From Streptomyces sp. NBC_00353 (GTDB lineage Bacteria; Actinomycetota; Actinomycetes; Streptomycetales; Streptomycetaceae): a stretch of DNA of 64,000 bases. Made by a program: the position numbers and the translations under genes. The notes under the pieces were generated by a model. The model was not told the origin of the DNA. It did not search any database and saw only the letters and a program-made list of their open reading frames with translations. Position 1 is the first letter of the stretch. The number at the start of each line of letters is the position of its first letter. Location of the stretch: positions 9,545,501-9,609,500 of the forward strand of contig NZ_CP107985.1 of NCBI RefSeq assembly GCF_036108815.1, given 5' to 3'. This document shows positions 1 through 9,602 of the stretch, piece after piece.

Positions 1-391
1 TGCCCGGCTTCTCCGCTTGATCGCAGCCCCCGGGTCCTCTCGGACAGGCCGCGGGCCAAGGCGCTGGTCACGGTTGCACGGGTGCCAACTCCAAGGCCGG
101 CGCTCGGGCCGGTATGGATGAGGCACGGGCAGAGCGGGCCAGGGGACAGGGTGGCGCAGGCGCTGCAAGCGTTCATGGCGTCGGAGCTGTGGGCCGAAGA
201 CGGGCCTGCCTTCGCGGATGTCACAGCGCAACCGCGCCGATGCCACCCCTACGAGAAGGCCGCAACCATCTACGTGGCCGGACTGCACATCGTAGGCGTC
301 TTGCTCCGGTCTGCCCGCTGACCCAAACGACATCACCTAAGACGATGTCTCAGTTGGCGCGATCGATTGGTGACCGGCAGGATGCACCGGC
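1..391. other. No gene assigned
   Basis: No recognisable protein. A plus-strand reading frame at 82-321 (79 codons) has mild coding character but no motif and no good ribosome binding site. I would not annotate it without homologues. Confidence 0.4.
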
Positions 392-697
392 ATGGCAGAC
401 CCCGAGCTTCAGCGCGTCAACGACATTGCCCTCACTGCGGTGCAGGCCCTGCTAGGGCTGATCTCATCCGATGTGGTAGCGGTAGCGATTGCGGCCGAGG
501 AGGAAAGAGTGCTGCTCTCCTTCTGGGTACGTCGCCATACCGCCGAGATCGACGAAGACATCGCCGATGCGATTGGCGACCTGGAGGCGTTTCTCTATCC
601 AGAGATTCCGCTGATCGAGCCGCGCGTCATGGTGGGTGTGCCGGACGCGGCCAACATGCAGCCTCACGAGCGCATGATCTATTGGGCCAAGTCCTAG
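392..697 (+). CDS. Small protein of unknown function, possibly 3'-truncated by an IS
   Basis: A 101-residue soluble protein that I do not recognise. It has an alternating hydrophobic/acidic N-terminal half (a helix around residues 8-35) and a proline-rich stretch near residue 70 (YPEIPLIEP). Composition and size resemble small immunity-type or single-domain hypothetical proteins, but no motif proves that. A GGCAGG-like ribosome site lies just upstream of the ATG. The stop at 695-697 coincides with the antisense stop of the adjacent IS5-type transposase. The IS end probably lies inside this frame, so the last few residues may be IS-derived and the original C-terminus lost. Confidence 0.5.
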   Translation: MADPELQRVNDIALTAVQALLGLISSDVVAVAIAAEEERVLLSFWVRRHTAEIDEDIADAIGDLEAFLYPEIPLIEPRVMVGVPDAANMQPHERMIYWAKS

Positions 698-1563
698 TCC
701 TGCACCGCTCTGCGGTAGCAGATGAGGGTGCAGGCGATGCCGACGAAGGCGAGGAAGTGCTCGGCCTTGCGTTCGTAGCGTCGGTGCAGGCGGCGGCAGC
801 CGTTCAGCCAGGACATCGTGCGCTCGACCACCCAGCGGTGCCGACCCAGGCGGCCGGACGGTTCGATGTCGCGGCGGGCGATGCGTGGCACGATCTGCCG
901 ACGGCGCAGCCATCCTCGCAGGTGGTCGAAGTCGTAGCCCTTGTCGGCGTGGAGTTTGGCCGGGGCGGCGGCGCCGGGGTCCATAGCGGGAACGGATCGG
1001 CGGGATGCCGCGCGTCAGCAGGATCAGGGCCTGGCTGTCGTGGAGGTTAGCGCCGGAGATACCCACCGAGATCGGCAGCCCGTTGCGGTCACAGATGACG
1101 TGTATCTTCGATCCGAGCTTGCCGCGATCGGTCGGATTCGGTCCGGTCAGGGGCCCCCTTTGACCGCCCGGACACTGGCCGAGTCGATCGCGCAGCGCGA
1201 CCAGTCCAGCTCGCCGTTCGCGCCGAGCCGGTCGAGGACCACACGGTGCAGCTTGGCCCAGACCCGGGCCATGGACCAGTCGGTGAAGCGACGGTGGACC
1301 GTCTGCCAGGAGGCCCCGAAGACCGATGGCACTTGCCGCCAGGTGCAGCCTGAAGTAGCGACGAAGATGATCGCGGCCAGCACCGCGCGATCATCGCACC
1401 TCCGGCGGCCTCCGCCTTGGGGGCGTACCAGAGGCTCCGGCGCCACGTCCTGGAAGATCTCCCACAGCCCGTCCGGCACCAGGCGCACAACTATGTCCAT
1501 GCCCGGAGCAACGAGCGATCGCCAATCAAGACACCGTCTAAGTCGCATGACTGGCCGCGACAC
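694..1563 (-). mobile_element. IS5-family (IS427-like) transposase, decayed
   Basis: Two-frame transposase of the IS5 superfamily, read on the minus strand. The first frame (1563 to 1147) carries the N-terminal DUF4096-type region (GCTWRQVPSVFGASWQTVHRR) and ends VRAVKGGP-stop. The next segment (ISVGISGANLHDSQAL) lies in the -1 frame and joins over the run AAAGGGGGCCCC near 1147-1160. This looks like the programmed -1 slippage used by IS427-type elements. A second shift, one extra C in a CCCC run near 970-975, separates that segment from the C-terminal part (694-984: KLHADKGYDFDHLRGW, then GRHRWVVERTMSWL). It is not explained by programmed frameshifting, so the copy is probably dead. Terminal inverted repeats could not be assigned by eye. 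Confidence 0.8.
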
Positions 1564-1797
1564 CAGCGAGATGCTGCGTCAAGTTACCGAGGAAGAACGG
1601 CACCACCCCGTGCGGAATCTAGGTCACATTCCGGATTACCGAGGCGGCATCCCACGCCCAATATTGGAACTGCGCCGGAAAGCGGGATCGGGTAACCCGA
1701 CCCTGCACCGGCGGGGAGACGCGTCGCGGATACGTCTGCGAACTCGGTGTTGAATCCCGTCTTCTCCTGCAACTAACTAGACATCAAGGAGACCACC

Positions 1798-2994
1798 ATG
1801 TCTGTTACCTCTGACCAGCATGCGATCCGTCCGTTCACGTTCGAGTTCCCCGAGGCGGACCTCAAGGACCTGCGGACGCGCATCGAGGCCACGCGCTGGC
1901 CGGAGAGGGAGACCGTCGTCGATCAGTCGCAGGGGACCCAGCTGGCCACGATGCAGAAGCTGGCGCGGTACTGGGCGAAGGAGTACGACTGGCGCAAGGT
2001 CGAGGCGAAGCTGAACTCCTACCCGCAGTTCATCACCGAGATCGACGGGCTGGACATCCACTTCGTCCACGTCCGTTCCAAGCACGAGAACGCGCTGCCG
2101 GTGATCGTGACGCACGGCTGGCCGGGCTCGGTCATCGAGCAGCTGAAGATCATCGAGCCGCTCACCAACCCCACCGCCCACGGCGGGAAGGCCTCGGACG
2201 CCTTCCACGTGATCATTCCGTCGATGCCCGGTTACGGGTTTTCCGGCAAGCCTTCGGAGAAGGGCTGGGGCCCGGAGCGCATCGCCCGTGCGTGGGGTGA
2301 GCTGATGAAGCGCCTGGGCTACACCAAGTATGTGGCGCAGGGCGGCGACTGGGGTGCGATCGTCACCGACCTGATGGGTGCGCAGGAGCCCGAGGGTCTG
2401 GTGGGCATCCACACCAACATGCCCAAGGTGATCCCGGCCGGCATCGATGCCGCGCTCGCCAAGGGTGACCCGCTGCCCGAGGGTCTGTCGCTCTCCGACG
2501 AGGAGAAGGCGGCCGTCGAGCAGCTGGGCTTCACCTACCGGCACGTCTACTACGCATACATGATGGGGGACCGCCCTCAGTCGCTGACCGGGCTGGCGGA
2601 TTCCCCGGTCGGTCTGGCGGCGTTCATGCTCGACCACGACGCGAAGAGCCTGGCCATGATCTCCCGGTCCTTCGACGGGGTGACCGAGGGCCTGTCCCGG
2701 GACGACGTCCTGGACAACATCACGCTGTTCTGGCTGACCAACACGGCGATCTCCGCGGCCCGTCTGTATGCGGAGAACACGACCTCGTTCTTCGGTATCA
2801 ACAACGTCAAGCTCCCGGTCGCGGTCAGCGCCTTCCCCGACGAGCTCTACCAGGCCCCCAAGAGCTGGACCGAGCAGGCCTACCCCAACCTCGTCCACTA
2901 CAACCGGCTTCCCAAGGGCGGTCACTTCGCCGCCTGGGAGCAGCCGGAGTACTTCGTGAACGAGGTCCGCACCGGTTTCCGCCCCATGCGCTGA
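1798..2994 (+). CDS. Epoxide hydrolase (EHN-domain alpha/beta hydrolase)
   Basis: A 398-residue cytoplasmic alpha/beta hydrolase of the juvenile-hormone/microsomal epoxide hydrolase type, which opens epoxides to vicinal diols through an aspartyl-ester intermediate. The EHN N-terminal domain (about residues 10-115: RPFTFEFPEADLKDLRTRI) is followed by the oxyanion motif HGWPGS (106-111). The nucleophile Asp184 sits in GGDWG, and the catalytic His is near 376 in KGGHFAAWEQP. Length is normal for the family. The ATG follows CAAGGAGACCACC, a strong ribosome site. It stands alone after the IS5 remnant. A detoxifying role is inferred, and the physiological substrate is unknown. Confidence 0.93.
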   Translation: MSVTSDQHAIRPFTFEFPEADLKDLRTRIEATRWPERETVVDQSQGTQLATMQKLARYWAKEYDWRKVEAKLNSYPQFITEIDGLDIHFVHVRSKHENALPVIVTHGWPGSVIEQLKIIEPLTNPTAHGGKASDAFHVIIPSMPGYGFSGKPSEKGWGPERIARAWGELMKRLGYTKYVAQGGDWGAIVTDLMGAQEPEGLVGIHTNMPKVIPAGIDAALAKGDPLPEGLSLSDEEKAAVEQLGFTYRHVYYAYMMGDRPQSLTGLADSPVGLAAFMLDHDAKSLAMISRSFDGVTEGLSRDDVLDNITLFWLTNTAISAARLYAENTTSFFGINNVKLPVAVSAFPDELYQAPKSWTEQAYPNLVHYNRLPKGGHFAAWEQPEYFVNEVRTGFRPMR

Positions 2995-3163
2995 CCGGTC
3001 ACCCTGCGCCATACACAAGGGCCGTAGCCCGGCGGGGCGGCCAGGCGGCTCGACACCGGGGCTATTCTGCGCGGCCACCTTGTGCGCCGCGTCCACGAGC
3101 GCCCCAAGCTGCCTACTCCTGAACACTCGGGTACTGGGCCGACCTCATACGGCCCCCTCGAAC

Positions 3164-3237
3164 GGCGGGTCCCGCAACACCCCCGGCTGCGGTCCCGTCC
3201 CATGCCTCAGGGCGTGAGACCGCAGCGCGGGACCCGC
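3164..3237. repeat. Long imperfect hairpin in the 2995-3673 gap
   Basis: The 5' arm has GGCGGGTCCCGC (3164-3175) and CTGCGGTC (3187-3194). The 3' arm has GACCGCAG (3218-3225) followed directly by CGCGGGACCCGC (3226-3237). The two blocks pair in the correct order with an 11-nt bulge on the 5' side. It could be the terminator of the epoxide hydrolase gene (about 170 bp downstream) or a small palindromic repeat. The rest of the 2995-3673 gap holds nothing I can identify. Confidence 0.6.
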
Positions 3238-3673
3238 TTTCCCATGCACTCGCACCTTTCGTACGTACAGATGAGATACCCAAGACAAGGCAGGCAAGGC
3301 GTGCCGCCTGCGACAAATACACCTGAACAAACCGATCGCCATTGTCCGTGCGACGCCCAAACGACATCCGGCAGGCTCCGTGAAGCTCCCCGGACGCTTG
3401 ACACGGTCCGCTGCGACGGATGGCCGCGACCCTCCTTGATGTGGTCATGGGTACAGACGGCGGTGACGTGGGGGTACGGGCCAACAGTCTGGGCCTTCGT
3501 GCCCGGCTGTCCGCCGCCGAAATACTGCCGGCAGCAGACCGCAGGAGTACGAACCGGCCAGACGCATGGGTCGCCCGGAAGTACCTCAGCCCAGACGTTT
3601 CCGCCCCGTCACCCTGGACGGGCACCGGCCTGTATGCATGTGTTCCTGAACATGGAAGAAGGATGAACAAGTT

Positions 3674-4183
3674 ATGAGCGAACTCGAGAAAGCATGGCTC
3701 GCCGGCGGCTGCTTCTGGGGCATGCAGGAACTGCTCCGGACGCTCCCCGGTGTCGTGAATACCCGGGTGGGATACAGCGGCGGCGACATGCCCCGTCCGA
3801 CCTATGACGACCACGGAAACCACGCAGAGTCGATCGAGATCACCTTCGACCCTGCCGTCACCGACTACCGCACCATCCTGGAGTACTTCTTCCAGATCCA
3901 CGACCCGACGACGAAGAACCGGCAGGGGAACGACTTCGGTGCCAGCTATCGCTCCGTCATCTTCTACCTCGACGGCGAGCAGCGGCGCGTCGCGGAGGAC
4001 ACCATCGCCGATGTCGAGGCGTCTGGCCTGTGGCCGGGAAATGTCGTGACTGAAGTCGTGCCGGCCGACGCATTCTGGGAAGCCGAGCCGGAGCATCAGG
4101 ACTACCTGACGCGCTATCCGGCCGGGTACACCTGCCACTTTCCGCGACCGAACTGGCAGCTGCCGAAGAGGGCCGACGCCTGA
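3674..4183 (+). CDS. msrA: Peptide-methionine (S)-S-oxide reductase MsrA
   Basis: A 169-residue MsrA that reduces methionine-S-sulfoxide in oxidised proteins using thioredoxin. The catalytic motif GGCFWG places the nucleophilic Cys at residue 13. The family signature GYSGG, the segment HAESIEITFDP and the substrate-pocket region FFQIHDPTT are all present, and the length is standard. A GAAGG ribosome site lies about 11 nt before the ATG. Transcribed alone, with no MsrB nearby. A role in cytoplasmic oxidative-damage repair follows from the family. Confidence 0.96.
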   Translation: MSELEKAWLAGGCFWGMQELLRTLPGVVNTRVGYSGGDMPRPTYDDHGNHAESIEITFDPAVTDYRTILEYFFQIHDPTTKNRQGNDFGASYRSVIFYLDGEQRRVAEDTIADVEASGLWPGNVVTEVVPADAFWEAEPEHQDYLTRYPAGYTCHFPRPNWQLPKRADA

Positions 4184-4622
4184 TCCTGCCGCTTCGTCGG
4201 CCAGGGCCAAAACGTCAGCACCGCAGCGCGTTTGAGGCGGGCGTCCGCACAAAGGGATTACCTGGGTGGCGGGTCCGCCCGCCTCCAGCCGACGTGGCTG
4301 TCCTCCCCGACGCATTGGCGAGCACGTAGGGGCCCATGGACAAGCTGGTCCCACCAGGTCGAGGGCTAGTTCCTCTTCGAAGTTGTCTCGTGCCGCGGCG
4401 AAGGGCCAGGAGTGCGCGCTGTCCCAGGCATGCGGCGACGGCCTTACCCAGACGATGAAGACAGATCCCGCCACGCACCTCCTCCTTGACGGGCGACTGA
4501 CACTGTCGGCACCCACGTCACAGGGCAGGGATGAAAGCCGTTTCGAGGCATCCCGCAGCGCCGGTACTCGGATCCCGGATCCCTATCGGAACCAGGGATG
4601 CGACCACAGAGGAACGAGTGAA
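4184..4622. other. Intergenic, nothing identified
   Basis: About 440 bp between msrA and the Bax-inhibitor-like gene. An open frame continues upstream of the latter from 4266, but its composition is non-coding and the real start is at 4623. No repeats or hairpins stood out. Confidence 0.5.
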
Positions 4623-5516
4623 ATGAAGAGCAGCAATCCCGTCTTCTCGCGACGGGTGTTCAACCGCAACAACAGGGGCTTCAACGAACAGAAGCCGCAC
4701 ACCGATGACTCCGCCGCGATTATCAACCCCTACGCGCAGGACACGCCCAGCCTCACTCAGACAGCACAGAACGCGGACACTCCGCCTGACACCCATCTCG
4801 CTGCTGCGCAGCAGGTATCCGGCACTGCGATGACCATCGACGACGTCGTGGCCCGCACAGCCATGACACTCGGCACGGTCGTGTCCTCCGCCGTCCTTGC
4901 GTGGGTACTGCTGCCTGTCGATGAGACCAACCTGAGCAGGTCGTACGGCATAGCGGTCGGAGTCGCCCTACTGGCCTTCGGCCTGTCGCTCATCCAAACA
5001 TTCAAGGCCAAGCCGGTCCCGGCACTGATTCTGGCTTACGCGGCTCTCGAAGGCATCTTCCTCGGAGTCATCTCCAGCACGGCCAGCACCTACACCAGCC
5101 CCGGTGTGGTGATTCAGGCGGTGCTCGGCACGATGGCGGTCTTCGCCGGCGTGCTGATCGCGTACAAGATGCGTTGGATCCGCGTCACTCGACGCTTCTA
5201 CGGTTTCGTGACGGCCGCTGCGATGGGCTTCTTGCTGCTTACCGTCGCCAACTTGCTGTTCTCCGCTTTCGCTGGTGGTGACGGCCTGGGCTTCCGCAGC
5301 GGTGGCCTCGGCATCCTCTTCGGCATCATCGGGATCATCCTCGGCGCGTGCTTCCTGGCCCTGGACTTCAAGCAGGTCGAGGACGGTATTGCCCACGGTG
5401 CGCCACGCGAGGAGTCCTGGCTGGCGGCATTCGGACTCACACTGACCCTGGTGTGGATCTACCTCGAGGCGCTGCAACTGCTCTTGCTCCTGAACGGCGG
5501 CGACGAGCGCACCTGA
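4623..5516 (+). CDS. Bax inhibitor-1/YccA family membrane protein
   Basis: A 297-residue integral membrane protein. The cytoplasmic N-terminus of about 75 residues is polar and rich in Asn/Gln (FNRNNRGFNEQ). It is followed by seven predicted hydrophobic segments, including LGTVVSSAVLAWVLLP, LGTMAVFAGVLIAYK and LGILFGIIGIILGACFLALDF, and ends LEALQLLLLLNGG. The long extension plus 7 TM matches the actinobacterial Bax1-I/YccA group. Proposed family functions (ion leak, stress protection) are not established for this subgroup. The ATG at 4623 follows AGAGGAACGAGTGAA. The frame is open further upstream, but that part lacks coding bias. Confidence 0.9.
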   Translation: MKSSNPVFSRRVFNRNNRGFNEQKPHTDDSAAIINPYAQDTPSLTQTAQNADTPPDTHLAAAQQVSGTAMTIDDVVARTAMTLGTVVSSAVLAWVLLPVDETNLSRSYGIAVGVALLAFGLSLIQTFKAKPVPALILAYAALEGIFLGVISSTASTYTSPGVVIQAVLGTMAVFAGVLIAYKMRWIRVTRRFYGFVTAAAMGFLLLTVANLLFSAFAGGDGLGFRSGGLGILFGIIGIILGACFLALDFKQVEDGIAHGAPREESWLAAFGLTLTLVWIYLEALQLLLLLNGGDERT

Positions 5517-5798
5517 GAAGCCGGTGCTCGATCAATCACGGTGAGCACCGATTCCGATAGGACTCCAGGGCGATGATCGCCTCGCCGGTGGGCGTTCTGA
5601 AGGCTCCGCCAGGTCGGCTGTCGCACACTCGCGAACGCGCCCACAGTCACATGACCGATGCGCAGACGCTCTTGGGAAAGTTGAATTGCACGCAGTCCCG
5701 CGCTACACGGTTGCGGCCAGCCCTTGACAATCAATGGGCGTTTACCTGCGGTGATTTCCGTGCCCTGCGCGCGGTACCCTCACCAGCCAAGGAATACG

Positions 5799-6776
5799 AT
5801 GCCTGACTACGTCCCACCCCCGAGGGAACCGGTTCTGGAACCGGCCGCTCGCGAGCTCGCCGAGGCGACCGCGCCACCGCCGCTCCCGTCCGATCCAGGA
5901 CCCGTGCAGGGCCGCACCGCGCTGGAGAAGGCGCAGTCCGGAGCGCACGACAAGCCGGAGATGGACGACCGCTGGGTCGCGGTCTCCGGCGGACCGAACG
6001 GCAGCGTCGCGGTGCGCATCCTGCGCCCCAAGGGAGTCGCCGACACACTGCCCGCCACGTTGTACATCCACGGCCCTGGCTGGGCCTTCGGCAATGCCGA
6101 CACACGCGACCGGCTGGCGCGTGAGCTGGCAGTAGGCGCGCGAACCGCATTGGTCTTCCCCGAATACACGCTGGCCCCCGAAGCGGGCTACCCCGTCGCG
6201 CTGGAGGAGTGCTACGCGGTGGCCCGGTGGCTGACCAGCAAGGGCGCCGAACACGGCATCGACCCCGAACGGCTGGCCGTCGCCGGCGACTCAGCAGGCG
6301 GCAACATAGCCGCGGCCCTGACACTGCTGGCCAAGGAACGCGGGGACGTCTCGTTCATCCAGCAGGTGCTGTTCTACCCCATCACCGACGCGAGCTTCGA
6401 TACCCGCTCCTACCACCGGTTCGCCGAGGGCTACTTGCTGCGCCGCGACGCCATGCAACGGTTCTGGGACCAGTACACGACCGACGAGGCGCACCGCGCA
6501 GAGATCACCGCCAGTCCGCTGCGGGCCACCGAGGACCAGCTCACCGGTCTGCCCCCGGCGCTCGTCATCACCGCGGAGGCCGACATCGTGCGGGACGAAG
6601 GTGAGGCCTACGCGGCAAAGCTCCGCGCTGCGGGAGTGCCGGTCACCGCGACCCGGTACAGCGGGACCACACACGACTTCGTCACGCTCGACGCACTGGC
6701 GTCCACGCACGCAGCCCGCGCAGCAACTGCCCAGGCCATCGCCACGCTCAGGCAAGCCTTTGGCACGGACGTCTGA
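5799..6776 (+). CDS. Alpha/beta hydrolase, hormone-sensitive-lipase-like esterase
   Basis: A 325-residue cytoplasmic esterase of the HSL (Abhydrolase_3) group. The oxyanion-hole motif is HGPGW (91-95), a variant of HGGG. The nucleophile Ser165 is in GDSAGG, the acid is in ITAEADIVRDEG and the His is in GTTHDF. These form a complete triad expected to hydrolyse short-chain esters. The ATG at 5799 is preceded by CCAAGGAATACG. An in-frame ATG 75 bp upstream has no ribosome site. The N-terminal 60 residues are proline-rich and may form a cap. Substrate unknown. Confidence 0.92.
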   Translation: MPDYVPPPREPVLEPAARELAEATAPPPLPSDPGPVQGRTALEKAQSGAHDKPEMDDRWVAVSGGPNGSVAVRILRPKGVADTLPATLYIHGPGWAFGNADTRDRLARELAVGARTALVFPEYTLAPEAGYPVALEECYAVARWLTSKGAEHGIDPERLAVAGDSAGGNIAAALTLLAKERGDVSFIQQVLFYPITDASFDTRSYHRFAEGYLLRRDAMQRFWDQYTTDEAHRAEITASPLRATEDQLTGLPPALVITAEADIVRDEGEAYAAKLRAAGVPVTATRYSGTTHDFVTLDALASTHAARAATAQAIATLRQAFGTDV

Positions 6777-7013
6777 CTGCGGGCACGGGAGCGATGGGCA
6801 ACCGTGCCGATGGCCGGGTCGGCGGCCCGGCCTGCCGTCCACGACCCACCTGATGCGATGGCCTCAAGATCCGGCGATGTGATCCACCGTCGCCCACGAA
6901 CCGGATCGGCCGGCATCAACTACTGCGCCCGGCAACTGTTGAGTTTCTGGCGGCCGGTCACGGCTGTGAGCGACAAGGTGACCGCCCAGACCCCGCGGGA
7001 CGAACCGTTCGCC

Positions 7014-7898
7014 TCAGCGTGTGAGGGAGTCGGCATCCCCCATGACGATCACCGGGTGTCGCCCGGGATCGAGGGTGCGCAGGAGTTCTTTCATGTGCTC
7101 CCGTGTCAGGCTCACGCAGCCGTGCGTAGGCCCGTCGTGGTCGACGTGCAGCCAGATGCCACCACCTTTTGCGTTGCCGAGGGGGCGGGTCCAGTCGAGG
7201 GGGGATGTTCCGGGTTTGCGGTTGTAGTTGATCGCGATGACGTAGTCGAAGGAGCCGGCGAGCGGCTCGCCCTCCAAGCCCGGGCCGCCGATGGTGAAGC
7301 CTTGCGACCGGTCGTACGGCAGCTTGGTGCCGGGATCGGCCAGCAGCCCGCCGGCATCGGTGAGGGTGAACACGCCGATGGGCGAGTGGAGATCGCCGGC
7401 GTGGTGGTCGTCCGTCCAGCCCTTGAGGGCGTTGCGGGCCGGCCAGGTGGCTCCCGGTTCCCAGCCCGCGCTCGTGCGCCGGTAGAGCACTACCTGTGAT
7501 GTCGACGAGTTCTTGTCCTCACCAGTGACCAGGACTACCTGCCGCGCGTTCTCGGGTATCTCGGCCAGCGTCCGGGGGCCCAGGCCGGACAACTGCGCAG
7601 GGGCGGATGCGGCGGATGCCTCGTTGCCCGCGGATGTCTGCCGGGGCATGGTCCTTGTCGTGCCGGCGGGTGCGGACGCGGCGGCAGATGCGTCGCCCGC
7701 AGGGACGGCCGCCGACCGGGCGTCGGAGGTCGTCCCTGCGCCCATGACCCCGCATCCGGCGAGCGTGACGGACAGAGTCAGGACGGCGGCGGGTATCCCC
7801 AGACGGTTCAGGCCCGGAGCTGTGAAGGTGGTCGCATGACGGTTCCCGAGCGGGGCCCGCAGAGGCCGTCGGAACACACGACTGGTTGATGAAGCCAT
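7014..7898 (-). CDS. L,D-transpeptidase-family lipoprotein (YkuD domain)
   Basis: A 294-residue exported lipoprotein with a YkuD-type L,D-transpeptidase domain, an enzyme class that makes 3-3 peptidoglycan cross-links or attaches proteins to the wall. An arginine-rich start and a hydrophobic segment end in the lipobox LAGC (Cys49), followed by an Ala/Ser/Thr linker to about residue 115. The catalytic region reads HVDHDGPTHGCVSL, with nucleophile Cys261. The start at 7898 puts the signal peptide close to the N-terminus; the longer open frame to 8114 would not. It is the downstream member of a same-strand pair with the next L,D-transpeptidase, 182 bp apart. Confidence 0.87.
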   Translation of the reverse strand: MASSTSRVFRRPLRAPLGNRHATTFTAPGLNRLGIPAAVLTLSVTLAGCGVMGAGTTSDARSAAVPAGDASAAASAPAGTTRTMPRQTSAGNEASAASAPAQLSGLGPRTLAEIPENARQVVLVTGEDKNSSTSQVVLYRRTSAGWEPGATWPARNALKGWTDDHHAGDLHSPIGVFTLTDAGGLLADPGTKLPYDRSQGFTIGGPGLEGEPLAGSFDYVIAINYNRKPGTSPLDWTRPLGNAKGGGIWLHVDHDGPTHGCVSLTREHMKELLRTLDPGRHPVIVMGDADSLTR

Positions 7899-8080
7899 GT
7901 CGTCAGCCTGGATGAGACATGTGAGGAACCGGTCAGCTCCGTCGCGCGAGGTCAGACGACGGGGCCGGACGAAGTCACACGAGAGGCAACGCGTTGCGGC
8001 ACGGGTGCGCATCGGAGGCGACGCCGGGAGCAGAGCACTTCCGGTGTCCCTTCCCGAGGGCGGCCTGGGGTCCGGTCCAC

Positions 8081-9286
8081 TCAGCGTGCGGAGCCCGCCT
8101 TCCACTGCTTCCATGGCATGTTCCAGCCGTTGAGGCCGTTGTCGGGGGCAATCGTCCGGTCGTTGGAGTTCTGCACCACGACCACGTCACCGACGAGGGA
8201 GTGGTTGTAGAACCAGGCGGCGTCCTGATCGGGGTCGCTGCCGCCCTGGGCGTCGTTCAGCCCTACGCAGCCGTGGCTGATGTTGGACCGGCCGAACACC
8301 GAGTCCTCGCCCCAGTAGTTGCCGTGGATGAACGTGCCCGAGGTGGACAGGCGCATGGCGTGCGGGACGTCGGGGATGTCGTACTGCCCGGCGAAACCCA
8401 CCGTGGCCCCGTCCATCCGCGTGGTGATCAGCTTCTCCGATATCACCATCCGGCCGTTCCACGTGGGCGAGTTCTTGGCACCCGCCGTAATGGGCAGGGT
8501 CTTCAGGGCCTTGCCGTCTTGGACGACCGTCATTCGGTGCGCAGCGGCATCGACGGTGGAGACCTGACTGCGACCGACGGTGAACCGGACGGTCCTGTCC
8601 TGTTCGCCATAGGCGCCCTCGGCACCCTTGACACCGTCGAGGCGAATTCTGGCGGTGACGGTGGAGTGTGCCTTCCAGTACTGCTGCGGTCGGAAATCGA
8701 GGCGCTGCGCGCCGAACCAGTGGCCGACGACAGGCTGTCCGCTGCTGGAGGTGACCTCGATGGCGGACTCGACGGCCTTCTTGTCAGTGATCGCTTTGTC
8801 GAAGGTGAACGAGACCGGCATCCCCACACCGACTGTGGATCCGTTGTCCGGAGTGAACGTACCGGTGAATCGGTCGGTTCTGGCGAGGGTCTTGAAGGCG
8901 ATCCTCTTCGTCTCCTCGCGTCCGTCGCCGTTGGCAGCCACCACGGTCAGCCGGTAGGCGGTGTCATGGGCCAGGGGCGCATCGGGTGCCCAGCTCCTCT
9001 TGTCCGGGGAGCTTTCCCCGCGCACGGCTCGGCCGTCCGCGGTGGCGAGGGACACCTTGGTGATAGTGCCCGCCCGGACCGTGACGCGGCCGCCGCGTCC
9101 GACGGAGACGTGCCTCTGCCCATCGACCGCGTTCAGGTGTATGCGCGGCGTGACGGTGACCCTGGCGGCCGCAGGTGACGCCTCCGCCGGGGCGCTCGCT
9201 TCTCCTGGCCCATTGCTGCATCCGGCCAGAAGACATGCCGAGATCGACAGGACAGCGAGGGCCGGGGCGGGGCGGGTGCGATGCAT
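8081..9286 (-). CDS. L,D-transpeptidase lipoprotein with Ig-like N-terminal domains
   Basis: A 401-residue lipoprotein of the actinobacterial Ldt type. The signal peptide ends in the lipobox LLAGC (Cys23). Two Ig-like modules follow (about 45-130 and 130-250), then a YkuD domain with IHGNYWGEDSVFG and SHGCVGL, where Cys340 is the nucleophile. A short aromatic tail (WNMPWKQW) matches the C-terminal subdomain of mycobacterial-type Ldts. The ATG at 9286 is preceded by GGAGACCGCT; an in-frame ATG at 9301 has no ribosome site. Expected role: periplasmic 3-3 cross-linking. It is divergent from a two-component system (shared region 9287-9602), which suggests co-regulation by inference only. Confidence 0.93.
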   Translation of the reverse strand: MHRTRPAPALAVLSISACLLAGCSNGPGEASAPAEASPAAARVTVTPRIHLNAVDGQRHVSVGRGGRVTVRAGTITKVSLATADGRAVRGESSPDKRSWAPDAPLAHDTAYRLTVVAANGDGREETKRIAFKTLARTDRFTGTFTPDNGSTVGVGMPVSFTFDKAITDKKAVESAIEVTSSSGQPVVGHWFGAQRLDFRPQQYWKAHSTVTARIRLDGVKGAEGAYGEQDRTVRFTVGRSQVSTVDAAAHRMTVVQDGKALKTLPITAGAKNSPTWNGRMVISEKLITTRMDGATVGFAGQYDIPDVPHAMRLSTSGTFIHGNYWGEDSVFGRSNISHGCVGLNDAQGGSDPDQDAAWFYNHSLVGDVVVVQNSNDRTIAPDNGLNGWNMPWKQWKAGSAR

Positions 9287-9602
9287 AGCGGTCTCCGTCA
9301 TGCGCGTGGGGTGGCGTGAACCACCGAGTCGTGGGAAAGGGGGCCCGGGTTCGAGCCGCGGGTGTCGGCACTGTTCGGCGTGGCGGCCGAGCCGGGTGAC
9401 AACCGCTCCCGTGGCCGCGGCCCGGCCACAGCTCTTCGGCGAGCCGTTGCCGCACACCCGACAGCTGCCCGGCGTGATGGCGGCGCGGAACGCGACCGAG
9501 GGCAGCGCCCAACCTGGCGTACGGATATCAGGAAGTTGTCAGGGTGTGGGAAAGCTCGCACAGCGGTCTGATGCCGGGTCCCGCGCGCATAGAGTCAGCG
9601 GA

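Noticed and set aside
1777..3126. 449-codon minus-strand open frame antisense to the epoxide hydrolase
   Set aside because: Codon-position shadow of a high-GC gene. No motif and no ribosome site; the plus-strand protein has a full catalytic triad.
4266..4622. N-terminal extension of the Bax-inhibitor-like protein
   Set aside because: Lacks coding bias, and a proper ribosome site and start exist at 4623.
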